Assembly: GCA_011620345.1 (NCBI GenBank)
Contig: WOZJ01000041.1
Coordinates: forward strand, 1-43,964
Length of the DNA: 43,964 nucleotides
Direction: 5' to 3'
From: Nitrospirota bacterium
GTDB taxonomy: Bacteria > UBA2233
The notes beneath the pieces were generated by a model. The model saw only the letters and a list, made by a program, of their open reading frames with translations, ran no database searches and had not been told where the DNA came from. Below are positions 24,640 through 33,696 of the stretch, in pieces (position 1 is the first letter of the stretch; each line of letters opens with the position of its first letter). The translations under genes and the position numbers were made by a program.

Positions 24640-25503
24640 ATGAGGCTGCGGAAGGCGTTGCTTGGAGTTGGCTTGGGTTCGTTTGTCTTCTTGGTGGCAG
24701 GTGGTTGTGCAACGACCTCCGATGTGGGCGGCCTAAAGGCGCAGCTTGACAACCTTGGGGACGAGTTGCAATCGGTCCGCGCCCTTCAGGCAGACCATAC
24801 GGCCGACCTCGAGCGTTTGCAGCGCCAGGTTACCGCGGTTGAGGAGGTCTCGAAGCAGACTCAAGAACAGCTTCTCGAGCAGGACAAGCGCCTTGATGAC
24901 GGCCTAAAGCCATTCCAGTCTAGGCTTAGCGTGATCCAGGGGGCAGTTTTAAGGAACGATGACCGCTTAAGACAAATCGAGGGGCGGCTCAAACTGGCTT
25001 CCCCGCCTCCGCTCACGTTCGGCGGATCTGCCTTCGGGCAAGCACCGTTGCTTGGGCAACAGCCGTTATCTTCGGGGGCCGCACCCTCTGGACCCACCCC
25101 GGCGGCCTCCGCAACGCCCGAAAGTGAGCTGTATGATCAGGCGTTTTCTGCGCTGTCCCAAGGGAACCCAAGCGGGGCTGTTTCCTTGTTTCAGCGTTTC
25201 CTCAAGGCCTACCCCTCTTCTAGCCTTGCTCCGAAGGCGCAATACTTTTTAGCGGAAAGTCACTACCAGCTACAGGACCACGAGCGGGCCATCGTTGAGT
25301 TCGACAAGTTCGCGCGCGACTACCCCGCCTCCGAGCTCGTTCCTAGCGCTTACTTGAGGCAAGGGGAAGCCTTTGAGGCGCTAGGAGACTTCTACGACGC
25401 CAGTATCGTGTACAAGAAGATTCTCAAAGACTTCCCCACTTCTCAGGCCTCGGTTCAGGCCAAGACTAAGCTTCAAGCGATCGATCAGCGCCTGAAGCGC
25501 TGA
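24640..25503 (+). CDS. cpoB: Tol-Pal accessory protein CpoB (YbgF)
   Basis: About 287 aa. Signal peptide with lipobox-like LVAGGC (Cys about 23), a coiled coil (about 33-110, many Gln/Leu/Asp heptads), a Pro/Ser-rich linker (about 112-150), then TPR repeats (about 155-285) with ELYDQAFSALSQGNPSGAV, AQYFLAESHYQL and AYLRQGEAFEALGDF. Coordinates Tol function with peptidoglycan synthesis in E. coli. Here the protein may be a lipoprotein, unlike soluble E. coli CpoB. ATG 24640 has AAGGAG upstream; the longer open frame is not used. Its stop is one base from the convergent flavoprotein gene. Confidence 0.9.
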   Translation: MRLRKALLGVGLGSFVFLVAGGCATTSDVGGLKAQLDNLGDELQSVRALQADHTADLERLQRQVTAVEEVSKQTQEQLLEQDKRLDDGLKPFQSRLSVIQGAVLRNDDRLRQIEGRLKLASPPPLTFGGSAFGQAPLLGQQPLSSGAAPSGPTPAASATPESELYDQAFSALSQGNPSGAVSLFQRFLKAYPSSSLAPKAQYFLAESHYQLQDHERAIVEFDKFARDYPASELVPSAYLRQGEAFEALGDFYDASIVYKKILKDFPTSQASVQAKTKLQAIDQRLKR

Positions 25504-25504
25504 G

Positions 25505-26539
25505 TCATTTTGCCCTCTCGTAGGGCTTTGGCCAGGATATCTCCTCGCCCAATGCGCGCGCCGCGGAAAGCGGCCAGTATGGGTTCCGAAGGAGCTCTCT
25601 GCCTAGGGCAATCAAATCGGCATTTCCTGCTTGGAGCGTATACTCTGCCAGTTCGGGGGAAGAAATCAGCCCCACGGCCATGGTTATGAGCCCTAGTTCT
25701 CGCTTGATACGAGAGGCATAAGGGATCTGATAGCCAGGGTAGGCTCCGATTGCCACCGGCTGCAGGCCTGTAGAAACGATCCCTCCCGAAGAAATGTCCC
25801 ATACGTCCACGGCCTCGCTTTTGAGGCAACCAAGAAGCCTTAAGGTTTCCTCTAGCGTCATGCAGTCTAGAGTATAGTCGCTGGCCGATATTCTGACGAA
25901 GAGAGGGCGCCCCTTAGGCCAAACACTCCGTACGGCATGAATGGTTTCTCTTAAGAACCTGGCCCGGTTTTCGGTGCTTCCCCCGTAGCGGTCGGTTCGC
26001 TCGTTGGCGGCGGGCGATAGAAACTCGCTGATCAAATACCCATGGGCAGCGTGAATCTCGATTACGTCAAACCCGGCCTGTAGGGCTCTTTGGGCTGCCA
26101 CCGCAAAGCGCTCTTGGATTTCTTGGATTTCTCCCTCGGAAAGCTCGTGGGGGGTACGGTAGTCTTCATCGAATGGAATTGGGCTTGGGGCGACGGGGAT
26201 TCCAGCGCGTGATTCCGACTTTCTTCCCGCGTGCGCAAGCTGTATACCGATCTTGCCTCCCAAGTCGTGAACCACCTTTACGATTCGTTCGAGCGGCTTG
26301 ATGTGGTTGTCCGACCAAAGCCCAAGGTCGTTGTCCGAAATCCTTCCCCTTGGCTCGACCGCGGTGGCCTCCACGAGAATCAGCCCAACGCCGCCGACGG
26401 CCCGGCTTGCCAGATGGACAAGATGCCAGTCTGTCGCAAAGCCGTCTTCTGTCGCCATGTACTGGCACATAGGGGACATGACAATGCGGTTTGCAAGTGT
26501 TTCTTCGCCCAATTTGATGGGGCTGAACAGACAGCTCAT
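25505..26539 (-). CDS. Old yellow enzyme-family NADH:flavin oxidoreductase (YqjM-like)
   Basis: 344-aa FMN TIM-barrel ene-reductase. Seen: LANRIVMSPMCQYMATEDG (about 16-34, with the Cys typical of the YqjM class), QLAHAGRKSE (about 99-108), IHAAHGYLISEFLSPAANERTDRYGGS (about 166-192) and VGLISSPELAEYTL near the end. Reduces activated C=C bonds of enones and related electrophiles; the physiological substrate is unknown. ATG 26539 with AAGGAGG upstream. Monocistronic, convergent with cpoB. Confidence 0.93.
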   Translation of the reverse strand: MSCLFSPIKLGEETLANRIVMSPMCQYMATEDGFATDWHLVHLASRAVGGVGLILVEATAVEPRGRISDNDLGLWSDNHIKPLERIVKVVHDLGGKIGIQLAHAGRKSESRAGIPVAPSPIPFDEDYRTPHELSEGEIQEIQERFAVAAQRALQAGFDVIEIHAAHGYLISEFLSPAANERTDRYGGSTENRARFLRETIHAVRSVWPKGRPLFVRISASDYTLDCMTLEETLRLLGCLKSEAVDVWDISSGGIVSTGLQPVAIGAYPGYQIPYASRIKRELGLITMAVGLISSPELAEYTLQAGNADLIALGRELLRNPYWPLSAARALGEEISWPKPYERAK

Positions 26540-26677
26540 AGGTTCCTCCTTCAGGTTTGGATGCTGACTGTTGGCGAATGGCTTAAAAAAGGCGGCCACC
26601 CTTATCGCTTATTGTAGCAAGCAAAGCCTTGTACCCATCAACCAGGCCGATGTATTGTAAGAGTACGGGAGTAAAGG

Positions 26678-27283
26678 ATGCGTATTGTAGGCCTAGATCT
26701 TGCGGGTTCGCCAAAGCGCCGTACGGGGTACTGCCTGTTTGCCGGCGGGCGAGTGGAGACACGGATATTGTATGCAGATACGGACATTCTGCGGGCTCTC
26801 TACGAGGATAAGCCGGAAATCGTGGCGATTGATGCGCCTCTCTCTCTTCCTTTCGGGCGATGTTGCCTGCTCGAGGAGTGTAGCTGCCGGGGCAAGGCGC
26901 ATTTGAGGGTCTGCGACAAGACGCTTCTTTCCATGAAAATCCATTTTTTCCCCATCACTTTGGGGCCCATGCGTCTTTTGACAACTCGTGGAATGAATCT
27001 AGCCGAATCGCTTGCAAAAAGGGGAATTCGCACAATCGAGGTCTACCCGGGCGCAGCACAGGACCTTTGGGGGATTCCACGCAAACAAAAAGATGTCGAG
27101 GGGCTAAGGGCAGGGCTTGAGGGGGTTGGGCTGTGCAGCATTTCTAAAGGGCTTTCCCACGACGAGTTGGACGCCATCAGCTGCGCCCTTGTCGGAAGGG
27201 ACGTGCTGGAGGGGAAGGGGTTGGCCGTTGGTATCCCTCAAGAGGGGCTTATGTTCCTTCCTGGAGTGGAAAACCAGGTTTGA
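26678..27283 (+). CDS. DUF429-family protein (RNase H-like fold)
   Basis: 201 aa, cytosolic. The N-terminal VGLDLAGSPKRRTGYCLF (about 4-21), IVAIDAPLSLP (about 47-57), IRTIEVYPGAAQDLWG (about 123-138) and SHDELDAISCALVG (about 162-175) match the DUF429 family, predicted to have a nuclease-like RNase H fold with acidic residues in the first two motifs. Biological role unknown. A Cys-rich stretch (CCLLEECSCRGKAHLRVC, about 61-78) could bind metal. ATG with AAAGG close upstream. Confidence 0.8.
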   Translation: MRIVGLDLAGSPKRRTGYCLFAGGRVETRILYADTDILRALYEDKPEIVAIDAPLSLPFGRCCLLEECSCRGKAHLRVCDKTLLSMKIHFFPITLGPMRLLTTRGMNLAESLAKRGIRTIEVYPGAAQDLWGIPRKQKDVEGLRAGLEGVGLCSISKGLSHDELDAISCALVGRDVLEGKGLAVGIPQEGLMFLPGVENQV

Positions 27284-27335
27284 ACAGCATTAATTAAAAT
27301 TAATAGTATGCCGATGAAAGAATGAGGAGGTTTAC

Positions 27336-28685
27336 ATGATTCGCGTGATCAAGGGGGGGACGGTGGTGACCTCCAGCGAGATGTACCAGGCTGACATTGC
27401 CATCGAGGACGGCGAGATCGTAAGGATTGCGAAAGACATCGACACTGGAGGCTCAGAGGTCATCGATGCCAGGGGGGCCTACGTGTTCCCCGGGGCGATC
27501 GATCCTTTCGTGAGCCATTCTTTAACGCTCGATGGTCTTTCTACCGAGGAGGATTTTTCGGAAGTAACCCAAGCGGCCGTTCTGGGCGGAACGACAACGG
27601 TCCTCGATTGTGCCTATCAAGACCGAGGCATGTCACTCAAGGCCACGCTGGAGGCTTGGCACGCAAAGGCTCGGGGGCGGGCGCTTGTGGATTATGCCTT
27701 CCACATTGTTGTTTCTGACCCATCCGAAAGGGCATTGGGAGAATTCCGCGATATCGTCGAGAACGAAGGGGTCAGCTCATTTAAAGTCTTTCTCGGGTTC
27801 AAGGACCGCTGGATGCTGGACGACGCGTCCTTTTTCCGGCTTCTCCAAAAAGCTCGGGAGATCCCGGCGCTTGTGGTCGTTCATCCAGAAAACGGCTGTG
27901 TCACGAGCTTTCTTCAAAACTATGCCATTCGCCACGACAACGTCTCTTTTGCACATTATGCACAAGCAAGCCCTTGTATTCTTGAAGGGGAAGCGATCCA
28001 TCGAGCCGTGGCGTTCGCTTCGCTCGCAAGCTGCCCGCTGTATGTGTCCCCCACGACGTGCAGCGAGGGGCTAGGGGCTGTCCTTCGCGCTCGAGGCCGC
28101 GATCAGGAGGTGTTCGCCGAGACGCTGCTGCCCTATCTCTTGTTCAATGGCCTTTCGGAGGGGGCGAGAACACTTCCGAGCCCTCCGTTTAGGGGCAAGG
28201 AGGATCGAGAAGCACTTTGGAGTGCGCTCAAGCAAGGCTACATCCATACGGTGGGTTCGGGGCACATTGGCCTGCCAGGCATGCCTGAAGTACCAGCCGC
28301 AAGGGAAGACTTTCGCGATATTCCAAAAGGCTTCCGAGGCGTGAGAGAACGCTTCGGCCTTTTATACACCTATGGCGTCGAAGAGCGCCGGATCACGCTT
28401 AATCGCTTCGTGAGCCTCGTTTCTACGGCACCTGCCAAAATTTTTGGTATGTTCCCAAAAAAAGGGACGATTGCCGTAGGCTCGGATGCCGACGTGGTCG
28501 TGTGGGATCCGACCGAAGAGCAGAAAATCACCACAAATGACTCAATGTATGCAGAGTACAGGATCCAAGGAAGGCCTCTGGCTGTCCTGCTTCGGGGAGA
28601 AGTTGTCGTTCAAAACGGCGAGCTACAAAAGGAGCCGGGCATCGGAAAATTCATCTTTCGGGCCAAGCATGGCATGTACCTGTAG
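27336..28685 (+). CDS. Dihydropyrimidinase/hydantoinase homologue lacking key metal ligands (probable pseudoenzyme)
   Basis: 449 aa, full family length and colinear with D-hydantoinase/dihydropyrimidinase (YVFPGAIDP, GGTTTVLDCA, SSFKVFLGFK, LLYTYGV, KGTIAVGSDADVVVWDP). The metal site is altered. The HxH after DP is replaced in DPFVSH (about 57-62). The His of LYVVHxS is replaced in LYVSPTT (about 233-239). The Asp of GxDHxPF is replaced in GSGHIG (about 305-310). The carboxylated Lys (FLGFK) and the His of VHPEN remain. It is therefore unlikely to hydrolyse cyclic amides, though a structural or regulatory role is possible, as in CRMP proteins. ATG has GAGGAGG upstream. Intact and not decayed. 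Confidence 0.85.
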   Translation: MIRVIKGGTVVTSSEMYQADIAIEDGEIVRIAKDIDTGGSEVIDARGAYVFPGAIDPFVSHSLTLDGLSTEEDFSEVTQAAVLGGTTTVLDCAYQDRGMSLKATLEAWHAKARGRALVDYAFHIVVSDPSERALGEFRDIVENEGVSSFKVFLGFKDRWMLDDASFFRLLQKAREIPALVVVHPENGCVTSFLQNYAIRHDNVSFAHYAQASPCILEGEAIHRAVAFASLASCPLYVSPTTCSEGLGAVLRARGRDQEVFAETLLPYLLFNGLSEGARTLPSPPFRGKEDREALWSALKQGYIHTVGSGHIGLPGMPEVPAAREDFRDIPKGFRGVRERFGLLYTYGVEERRITLNRFVSLVSTAPAKIFGMFPKKGTIAVGSDADVVVWDPTEEQKITTNDSMYAEYRIQGRPLAVLLRGEVVVQNGELQKEPGIGKFIFRAKHGMYL

Positions 28686-28723
28686 GTCCAGCCGTTGATT
28701 CGCGCCCAAAGCCTATGGCCGGG

Positions 28724-30529
28724 TCAGTTTCTGGTGGCCCGTTTGCGCTTGGTTGGGTCGGACTCTTTCTTGCGGAGTCGGAGAGACTTTGGCGTTACCT
28801 CAACCAATTCGTCGTCGGAGATAAACTCGAGCGCCTGCTCTAACGTGAAAAGGCGCGGCGGGGTGAGCTTGACGGTATCGTCGCTGCCGGCGGCACGCAT
28901 GTTGGTTAGCTTCTTTCCCTTGCAGGGGTTGACGTCCAAGTCGTTGTCTTTGCTGTGCTGGCCGATGATCATGCCGCGGTAGACCTCGACCCCTGGCCCT
29001 ACGAAGAGAATACCGCGAGGCTGAAGGGCATCCAGAGAGTAGGCCGTCGTAATGCCGTGCTCCATGGCCACCAGGACGCCGTTTTTTCTCCCTGGGATTT
29101 CGCCCTTGTAGGGGGCGTAGCCGTGGAAGGTATGGGTCATCACGGCCGTGCCACGAGTATCGGTCAATACCTCGCCTCGTAAGCCGACCAGACCTCGTGC
29201 CGGGATCACGAATTCCATCCGGACCGTGTCCCCTTTGGGGGTCATGGTGATTATTTCTCCCTTGCGGGGTCCCATCTTCTCGATGATGGCACCCTGAAAT
29301 TCAGAAGCTACGTCGACCACCAGGTATTCCATCGGCTCCATCTTTTGGCCGTCCTCGATTCGGTAGATGACCTCCGGCTTGGAAACGGCCAGCTCAAAGC
29401 CCTCGCGGCGCATGTTCTCGATCAGAATCGAAAGATGTAGTTCGCCGCGCCCCGAAACCTTGAAGGTGTCCGGGCTGTCGGTTTCTTCCACCCGCAAAGA
29501 GACGTTGGTGCGCAATTCCTTTGTGAGACGCTCGAGAATATTGCGTGAAGTGACCCACTTGCCATCCCGGCCCGCAAAAGGGGAGGTGTTTACGATAAAA
29601 TTCATGGCAAGGGTGGGTTCGTCTATGGATACGTAGGGGATCGCAACCGGGGTTTCGGCGTTTGCCAGCGTTTCGCCGATGCTTACCTCATCGAAGCCGG
29701 CCACCGTAACGATGTCGCCGGCGCCTGCCTCTTCTATTTCCACTTGCTTAAGGCCCTCGTAGCCTAGCAGCTTGGTGATGCGGCCTTTGACAATCGAGCC
29801 GTCGCGCTTAATCCTTGTCACGGCCTCGCCTGATTTTACCCTGCCGTTAAAAATTCGGCCGGTTGCCATGCGGCCTAAGTAATCGTTGTAGTCGATATTG
29901 GCGATCAGCATCTGGAAGGGGGCCTGAGGGTTTCCTCTTGGGGGGCGAACGTTCGATTCCACCACCGCGAAAAGCGCCTCCATCGTGGTAGCCTTGGCGT
30001 TGATGTCGAGCATGGCGTAGCCCAATTTGGCGCTCGTGTAGACCACCGGAAAGTCCAGCTGTTCGTCCGCGGCGTTCAGCTCGCAGAACAAATCGAAGAC
30101 CATGTCCAGCACCTCACTGGGCCGAGCGCCGGGGCGATCAACCTTGTTGATTACCACGATGGGCTTCAGCCCCAGTTCGAGGGATTTCTTGAGGACAAAG
30201 CGCGTTTGGGGCATTGGACCATCCATGGCGTCCACCAAAAGAAGCACGGAGTCTACCATTTTTAAGATGCGCTCTACCTCACCGCCGAAGTCGGCATGGC
30301 CGGGTGTGTCGACGATATTGATCTTGTAGGATCCGTGGCGAATGGAAAGATTTTTGGCCAATATGGTGATGCCGCGTTCTTTCTCGAGTTCGTTGGAGTC
30401 CATGATCCGCTCGGTGATGGCCTCGTTGTCGCGGAAAACCCCGGCATGCTTGAGCATGGCATCAACCAGCGTGGTTTTGCCGTGGTCGACGTGGGCAATG
30501 ATGGCGATGTTTCTGATTCTTTCTTGCAT
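28724..30529 (-). CDS. typA: Ribosome-associated GTPase TypA/BipA
   Basis: 601 aa, EF-G-like translational GTPase involved in 50S assembly and stress responses. Seen: G1 [10 protein letters not shown] (about 12-21), G2/G3 [10 protein letters not shown] and [12 protein letters not shown] (about 74-85), G4 [10 protein letters not shown] (about 128-137), the beta-barrel domain 2, and the BipA-specific C-terminal region with [19 protein letters not shown] and [20 protein letters not shown] 30529 with GAGAGG upstream. A hairpin in the leader may attenuate transcription. Confidence 0.97.
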   Translation of the reverse strand: MQERIRNIAIIAHVDHGKTTLVDAMLKHAGVFRDNEAITERIMDSNELEKERGITILAKNLSIRHGSYKINIVDTPGHADFGGEVERILKMVDSVLLLVDAMDGPMPQTRFVLKKSLELGLKPIVVINKVDRPGARPSEVLDMVFDLFCELNAADEQLDFPVVYTSAKLGYAMLDINAKATTMEALFAVVESNVRPPRGNPQAPFQMLIANIDYNDYLGRMATGRIFNGRVKSGEAVTRIKRDGSIVKGRITKLLGYEGLKQVEIEEAGAGDIVTVAGFDEVSIGETLANAETPVAIPYVSIDEPTLAMNFIVNTSPFAGRDGKWVTSRNILERLTKELRTNVSLRVEETDSPDTFKVSGRGELHLSILIENMRREGFELAVSKPEVIYRIEDGQKMEPMEYLVVDVASEFQGAIIEKMGPRKGEIITMTPKGDTVRMEFVIPARGLVGLRGEVLTDTRGTAVMTHTFHGYAPYKGEIPGRKNGVLVAMEHGITTAYSLDALQPRGILFVGPGVEVYRGMIIGQHSKDNDLDVNPCKGKKLTNMRAAGSDDTVKLTPPRLFTLEQALEFISDDELVEVTPKSLRLRKKESDPTKRKRATRN

Positions 30530-30549
30530 GGCGAACAGCCTCTCGGTAT

Positions 30550-30582
30550 CTCTAGAAAGAAAGAACGGGCCCTGGGCCCGTT
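30550..30582 (-). promoter_or_regulatory. GC-rich hairpin with pyrimidine tail in the typA leader
   Basis: In minus-strand reading AACGGGCCC-A-GGGCCCGTT is followed by CTTTCTTTCT, ending about 20 bases before the typA start. It looks like a weak intrinsic terminator or attenuator. Confidence 0.45.
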
Positions 30583-30720
30583 TGCGCTAGACGTTGTTGA
30601 TTGCGTTAAAATCCTTACCAATTAAGCATGACAGGTTTTTGTACGATAAGCAAGCCAAGAATAGGTTGCGTGAGGCTTTGCCCCTACGATCTTTCAGGAG
30701 CCGGGAATGATCCCTGGAGT

Positions 30721-30749
30721 TTGCCAGCATAACTACGATATGTTATCCT
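30721..30749 (+). promoter_or_regulatory. Promoter of the SCP2-domain gene
   Basis: TTGCCA (30721-30726), a 17-base spacer and TATCCT (30744-30749), 71 bases upstream of the ATG. Confidence 0.55.
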
Positions 30750-30819
30750 TATTAAAAGGATGGTGGAATAAGGATTATGGTACATTATCGTTTGCTAGAA
30801 ACCTAAGAGGAGGTAGGCC

Positions 30820-31194
30820 ATGCCGGAAGAACAGATGACCCCAGAACAGATCAGGGAACTTCTCAAAACTACCGAAGGGTTGGCCCCAGAAACGATCTTT
30901 GCCGGTCTGCCGATGGCGTTCAAGGCCGACGAGGCAAAGGGCGAGAATATCGTGTTTCAGTGGGAGCTATCGGGCGAGAACGGGGGAACGTGGTTTGTCA
31001 AGATTCAAGATGGCGCGGTCGAGGTCAAGCCAGAGACGCACCCGAACCCAAGCATCACAATTCAGACAGATGCCGACACGTTCGTTAAAATGGCCAAGGG
31101 AGAGGCAAACGAGACGAGCCTATTTATGCAGGGCAAGATTAAGGTCAAGGGCAACCCTATGGCGGCGATGAAGTTCCGCAAATACTTCCTTTAG
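30820..31194 (+). CDS. SCP2 sterol-binding domain protein
   Basis: 124-aa single-domain protein of the SCP-2 family, a hydrophobic-tunnel fold that binds lipids or acyl-CoA. Seen: IVFQWELSGENGGTWFVKIQDG (about 44-65), HPNPSITIQTDADTFVKMAKGE (about 73-94) and LFMQGKIKVKGNPMAAMKFRK (about 100-120), the standard core. The ligand is unknown; bacteria often use such domains with fatty-acyl or steroid metabolism. ATG has GAGGAGG upstream. Own promoter and terminator, so monocistronic. Confidence 0.92.
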   Translation: MPEEQMTPEQIRELLKTTEGLAPETIFAGLPMAFKADEAKGENIVFQWELSGENGGTWFVKIQDGAVEVKPETHPNPSITIQTDADTFVKMAKGEANETSLFMQGKIKVKGNPMAAMKFRKYFL

Positions 31195-31212
31195 CACCCA
31201 ACCTTTCGCTTG

Positions 31213-31249
31213 AAAGCCCCTTTGTCCACCAAGATGAAGGGGCTTTTTT
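31213..31249 (+). terminator. Terminator of the SCP2-domain gene
   Basis: AAAGCCCCTT, a loop, AAGGGGCTTTTTT: a stem of about nine base pairs followed by a T run, about 20 bases after the stop codon. Confidence 0.92.
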
Positions 31250-31319
31250 GTTACCATAAGGCCGGTTTGGTCGGCAAAATGTGCCGTTTGTGTATTGGTA
31301 TAGCGTTCTTGTTTCGTCG

Positions 31320-31347
31320 TTGGCATTGCCTTGTCTCAATTCATAAT
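31320..31347 (+). promoter_or_regulatory. Promoter of the CoA-transferase gene
   Basis: TTGGCA (31320-31325), a 16-base spacer and CATAAT (31342-31347), 46 bases upstream of the ATG. Confidence 0.5.
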
Positions 31348-31392
31348 TGAATGCCCATAAAAAACCAGCAGGGGCACGAAGGGGGAAATGTC

Positions 31393-32982
31393 ATGCCCAA
31401 GATCCTTACATTTGCCGAAGCAGCAGAGCTCGTTCCAGACGGGGCGGTGCTTAGTACGTGTGGAATCGGGGCGATTAACCATTCCATGAAGTTTGACTTT
31501 GCGCTCGAGGAGCGCTTTCAAAAAGAAGGCCACCCAAAAGGCTTGACGCTTTTGCATGCCGCAGGACAGTCAGGGTACGAGCTCCATTTGGGACTCAACT
31601 GCTACGCCCATGAAGGGCTATTAAGCCGGCTGATCGGCGGCCACATCGATACCGCCAGGGAAATTGTCCGGCTTGCGCTCGAAAAGGGAGCACCCAAGAT
31701 CTACAACCTTCCCCAAGGCCAGATCGCCCGGCTCTTCCGAGCGATTGCGGCCAAGGAGCCTGGCATCCTCACGAAGGTCGGGATCGGTACGTTCATCGAT
31801 CCAAGGGTGGAAGGCCCGGGGCTTACGCCGGATGCTGGCAACGGCCTCGTCGATGTCGTTACGCTGAACGGGGAAGAGTATTTGTTCTATAAGGCTATCC
31901 CCATCGACGTGGCCGTCGTCCGAGCGACCGCCGCGGACACCAAAGGCAACCTCACGGCAGAGTGGGAGCCCGCTGTTACGGACATGCTCGCCTTGGCCAT
32001 GGCGGCTCGTAACTCCGGCGGGCTCGTGATCGCCGAGGTCCAGCGGCTAACGGAATTTGGCACGTTAGATCCAAGGCGGGTCGTCGTCCCAGGGGCGCTC
32101 ATTGATTGCATCGTCGTGGACGAAGAGCAGCGCATGACGCCCTTTGAAGCCTACAACCCGTCCTACGTAGGCGATGCCCGCCACCCTGAGCCCTGGGTTC
32201 TTGCGGGACGCCTAAGGGAGATGAGCGCGGGCATCACCCCGCCAAGAGGGCCCATCGATACGGTCATCATGCGCAGGGCGGCGTTCGAGCTTAAAAAGGG
32301 TGCGGTCGTAAACGTAGGGCTCGGAATCCCCGAGGGGGTCGCGGAGGTTGCCGCCAACGAGGGGGTTTTTGGGGGGATGACCTTCACGCTCGAATCCGGC
32401 CCGTTCGGCGGCATTCCTTGCGCGGGCGTGAGTTTTGGGGCCGCTATCAACCCGGAGGCCATCCTTCCTGCCGCGGCTATGTTTGATTTCTACAACGGAG
32501 GCGGGCTCGATCTGGCCTTTATGGGGTTTGCCGAGGTGGATGCCCGGGGAAACGTGAACGCGAGCAAGGTAAAAGGCAGGCTGATCGGGGCCGGAGGGTT
32601 CATCGACATCACCCAAAGGGCCAAAAAGGTCGTTTTTGTGGGGAAGTTTGCCGACAGGGCAGAGTACGACGTTTCGAGCCAGGGCCTAAAAAAGCTCAAG
32701 GAAGGAAACCCAAAGCTTGCCGATTGTGTGGCCCAGGTAACATTCAGCGCCGATTTTTCGAGGAGTATCGGCCAGAAGGTCCTCTACGTTACCGAAAGGG
32801 CCGTATTCCGGCTTGCCGAAGACGGCCTAGAGCTCGTCGAGATTGCCCAGGGGATCGATCTCGAGCGAGACATTCTGGAGGCTGTTCCCTTTCGCGTGCG
32901 TGTTGCAAGCCCGCTTCGGACGATGGATGCCCGTATTTTTGCAGGCGGCGCCCTAGGGCTCAAAGATGCGTTTTTTGGATAA
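31393..32982 (+). CDS. Acetate/propionate-type CoA-transferase (fused alpha-beta, family I)
   Basis: 529 aa, with both halves of a family I CoA-transferase in one chain, like propionate CoA-transferase/YdiF. Moves CoA between short-chain acyl-CoA and carboxylates through a glutamyl-CoA intermediate. The catalytic Glu is in TFTLESGPFGGIPCAG (about 330-345), after VNVGLGIPEGVAEVA (about 308-322); IDITQRAKKVVFVGKF belongs to the C-terminal half. The substrate is not readable. ATG 31393 with GAAGGGGG upstream is preferred over the further upstream ATG 31351. trmO follows after 95 bases. Confidence 0.9.
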   Translation: MPKILTFAEAAELVPDGAVLSTCGIGAINHSMKFDFALEERFQKEGHPKGLTLLHAAGQSGYELHLGLNCYAHEGLLSRLIGGHIDTAREIVRLALEKGAPKIYNLPQGQIARLFRAIAAKEPGILTKVGIGTFIDPRVEGPGLTPDAGNGLVDVVTLNGEEYLFYKAIPIDVAVVRATAADTKGNLTAEWEPAVTDMLALAMAARNSGGLVIAEVQRLTEFGTLDPRRVVVPGALIDCIVVDEEQRMTPFEAYNPSYVGDARHPEPWVLAGRLREMSAGITPPRGPIDTVIMRRAAFELKKGAVVNVGLGIPEGVAEVAANEGVFGGMTFTLESGPFGGIPCAGVSFGAAINPEAILPAAAMFDFYNGGGLDLAFMGFAEVDARGNVNASKVKGRLIGAGGFIDITQRAKKVVFVGKFADRAEYDVSSQGLKKLKEGNPKLADCVAQVTFSADFSRSIGQKVLYVTERAVFRLAEDGLELVEIAQGIDLERDILEAVPFRVRVASPLRTMDARIFAGGALGLKDAFFG

Positions 32983-33077
32983 ACTACCCCTTGTTTGCCG
33001 CTTATACGTTTCGCAGGCAGGCATTACAGCCGCGTAAAGAAAATGAACCTGCCAGCAAAAAAAGGAATCACAAAACC

Positions 33078-33569
33078 ATGAGGCCAGGCGCTGTCACCTT
33101 CCATCCTATCGGTATCGTGCATAGCCCGTTCAAGGAAAAGGTCGGAACTCCTATACAGGCGTGCTTTGATGGGCCAACCGAGGGACGCATCGAGATTTTT
33201 GAGCGCTACGAGGATGGGCTTGATGGGGTCGAAGGGTTCAGCCACCTTTACGTGCTGTATGTATTTGATAGGGCCATCCCGGCCAAGCTTACCGTGACAC
33301 CATTTTTAAGGGACGTCCGGGTTGGGGTGTTTGCCACCAGGGCGCCTTCGCGGCCGAACCCGATCGGTATCTCCATCGTGGAGCTTCTTGGGCTAGAGGG
33401 CAGGTTCTTGCATGTCCGGGGGCTTGATATGCTGGACGAGACCCCCGTTTTGGACATCAAGCCTTACGTACCCCGATTTGATGTCAGGGAGCATGCGCGC
33501 ATCGGCTGGATGGAGGGAACGACGGAAGAAAGCTCCCGCTACAAGGCCGATGCACGCTTCGGGGAATAA
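33078..33569 (+). CDS. trmO: tRNA (N6-threonylcarbamoyladenosine(37)-N6)-methyltransferase TrmO (TsaA family)
   Basis: 163 aa. S-adenosylmethionine-dependent beta-barrel methyltransferase that N6-methylates t6A37 in tRNA-Thr in E. coli. Seen: FHPIGIVHSPFKEK (about 7-20), the central LDGVEGFSHLYVLYVF (about 47-62), RVGVFATRAPSRPNPIGIS (about 78-96), and LDMLDETPVLDIKPYVPRFD (about 115-134). The C-terminal extension of the E. coli protein is missing, as in many short homologues. Start ATG 33078, with AAAGGA about 11 bases upstream; the frame is open far upstream but overlaps the CoA-transferase gene. Confidence 0.9.
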   Translation: MRPGAVTFHPIGIVHSPFKEKVGTPIQACFDGPTEGRIEIFERYEDGLDGVEGFSHLYVLYVFDRAIPAKLTVTPFLRDVRVGVFATRAPSRPNPIGISIVELLGLEGRFLHVRGLDMLDETPVLDIKPYVPRFDVREHARIGWMEGTTEESSRYKADARFGE

Positions 33570-33626
33570 CGACATCCAACAAGGCGCCCTGAACTTGACA
33601 AGGCCGCCTTCGCATCTTTGTTGCCG

Positions 33627-33654
33627 TTGATCATGCCCCTTCAAGGCTCATAAT
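33627..33654 (+). promoter_or_regulatory. Possible promoter of the ModE-like gene
   Basis: TTGATC (33627-33632), a 16-base spacer and CATAAT (33649-33654), about 43 bases upstream of the GTG start. Confidence 0.4.
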
Positions 33655-33696
33655 AGGCTATGATGAATACATGATAAACTTGCCGTGAGGTAGCGT

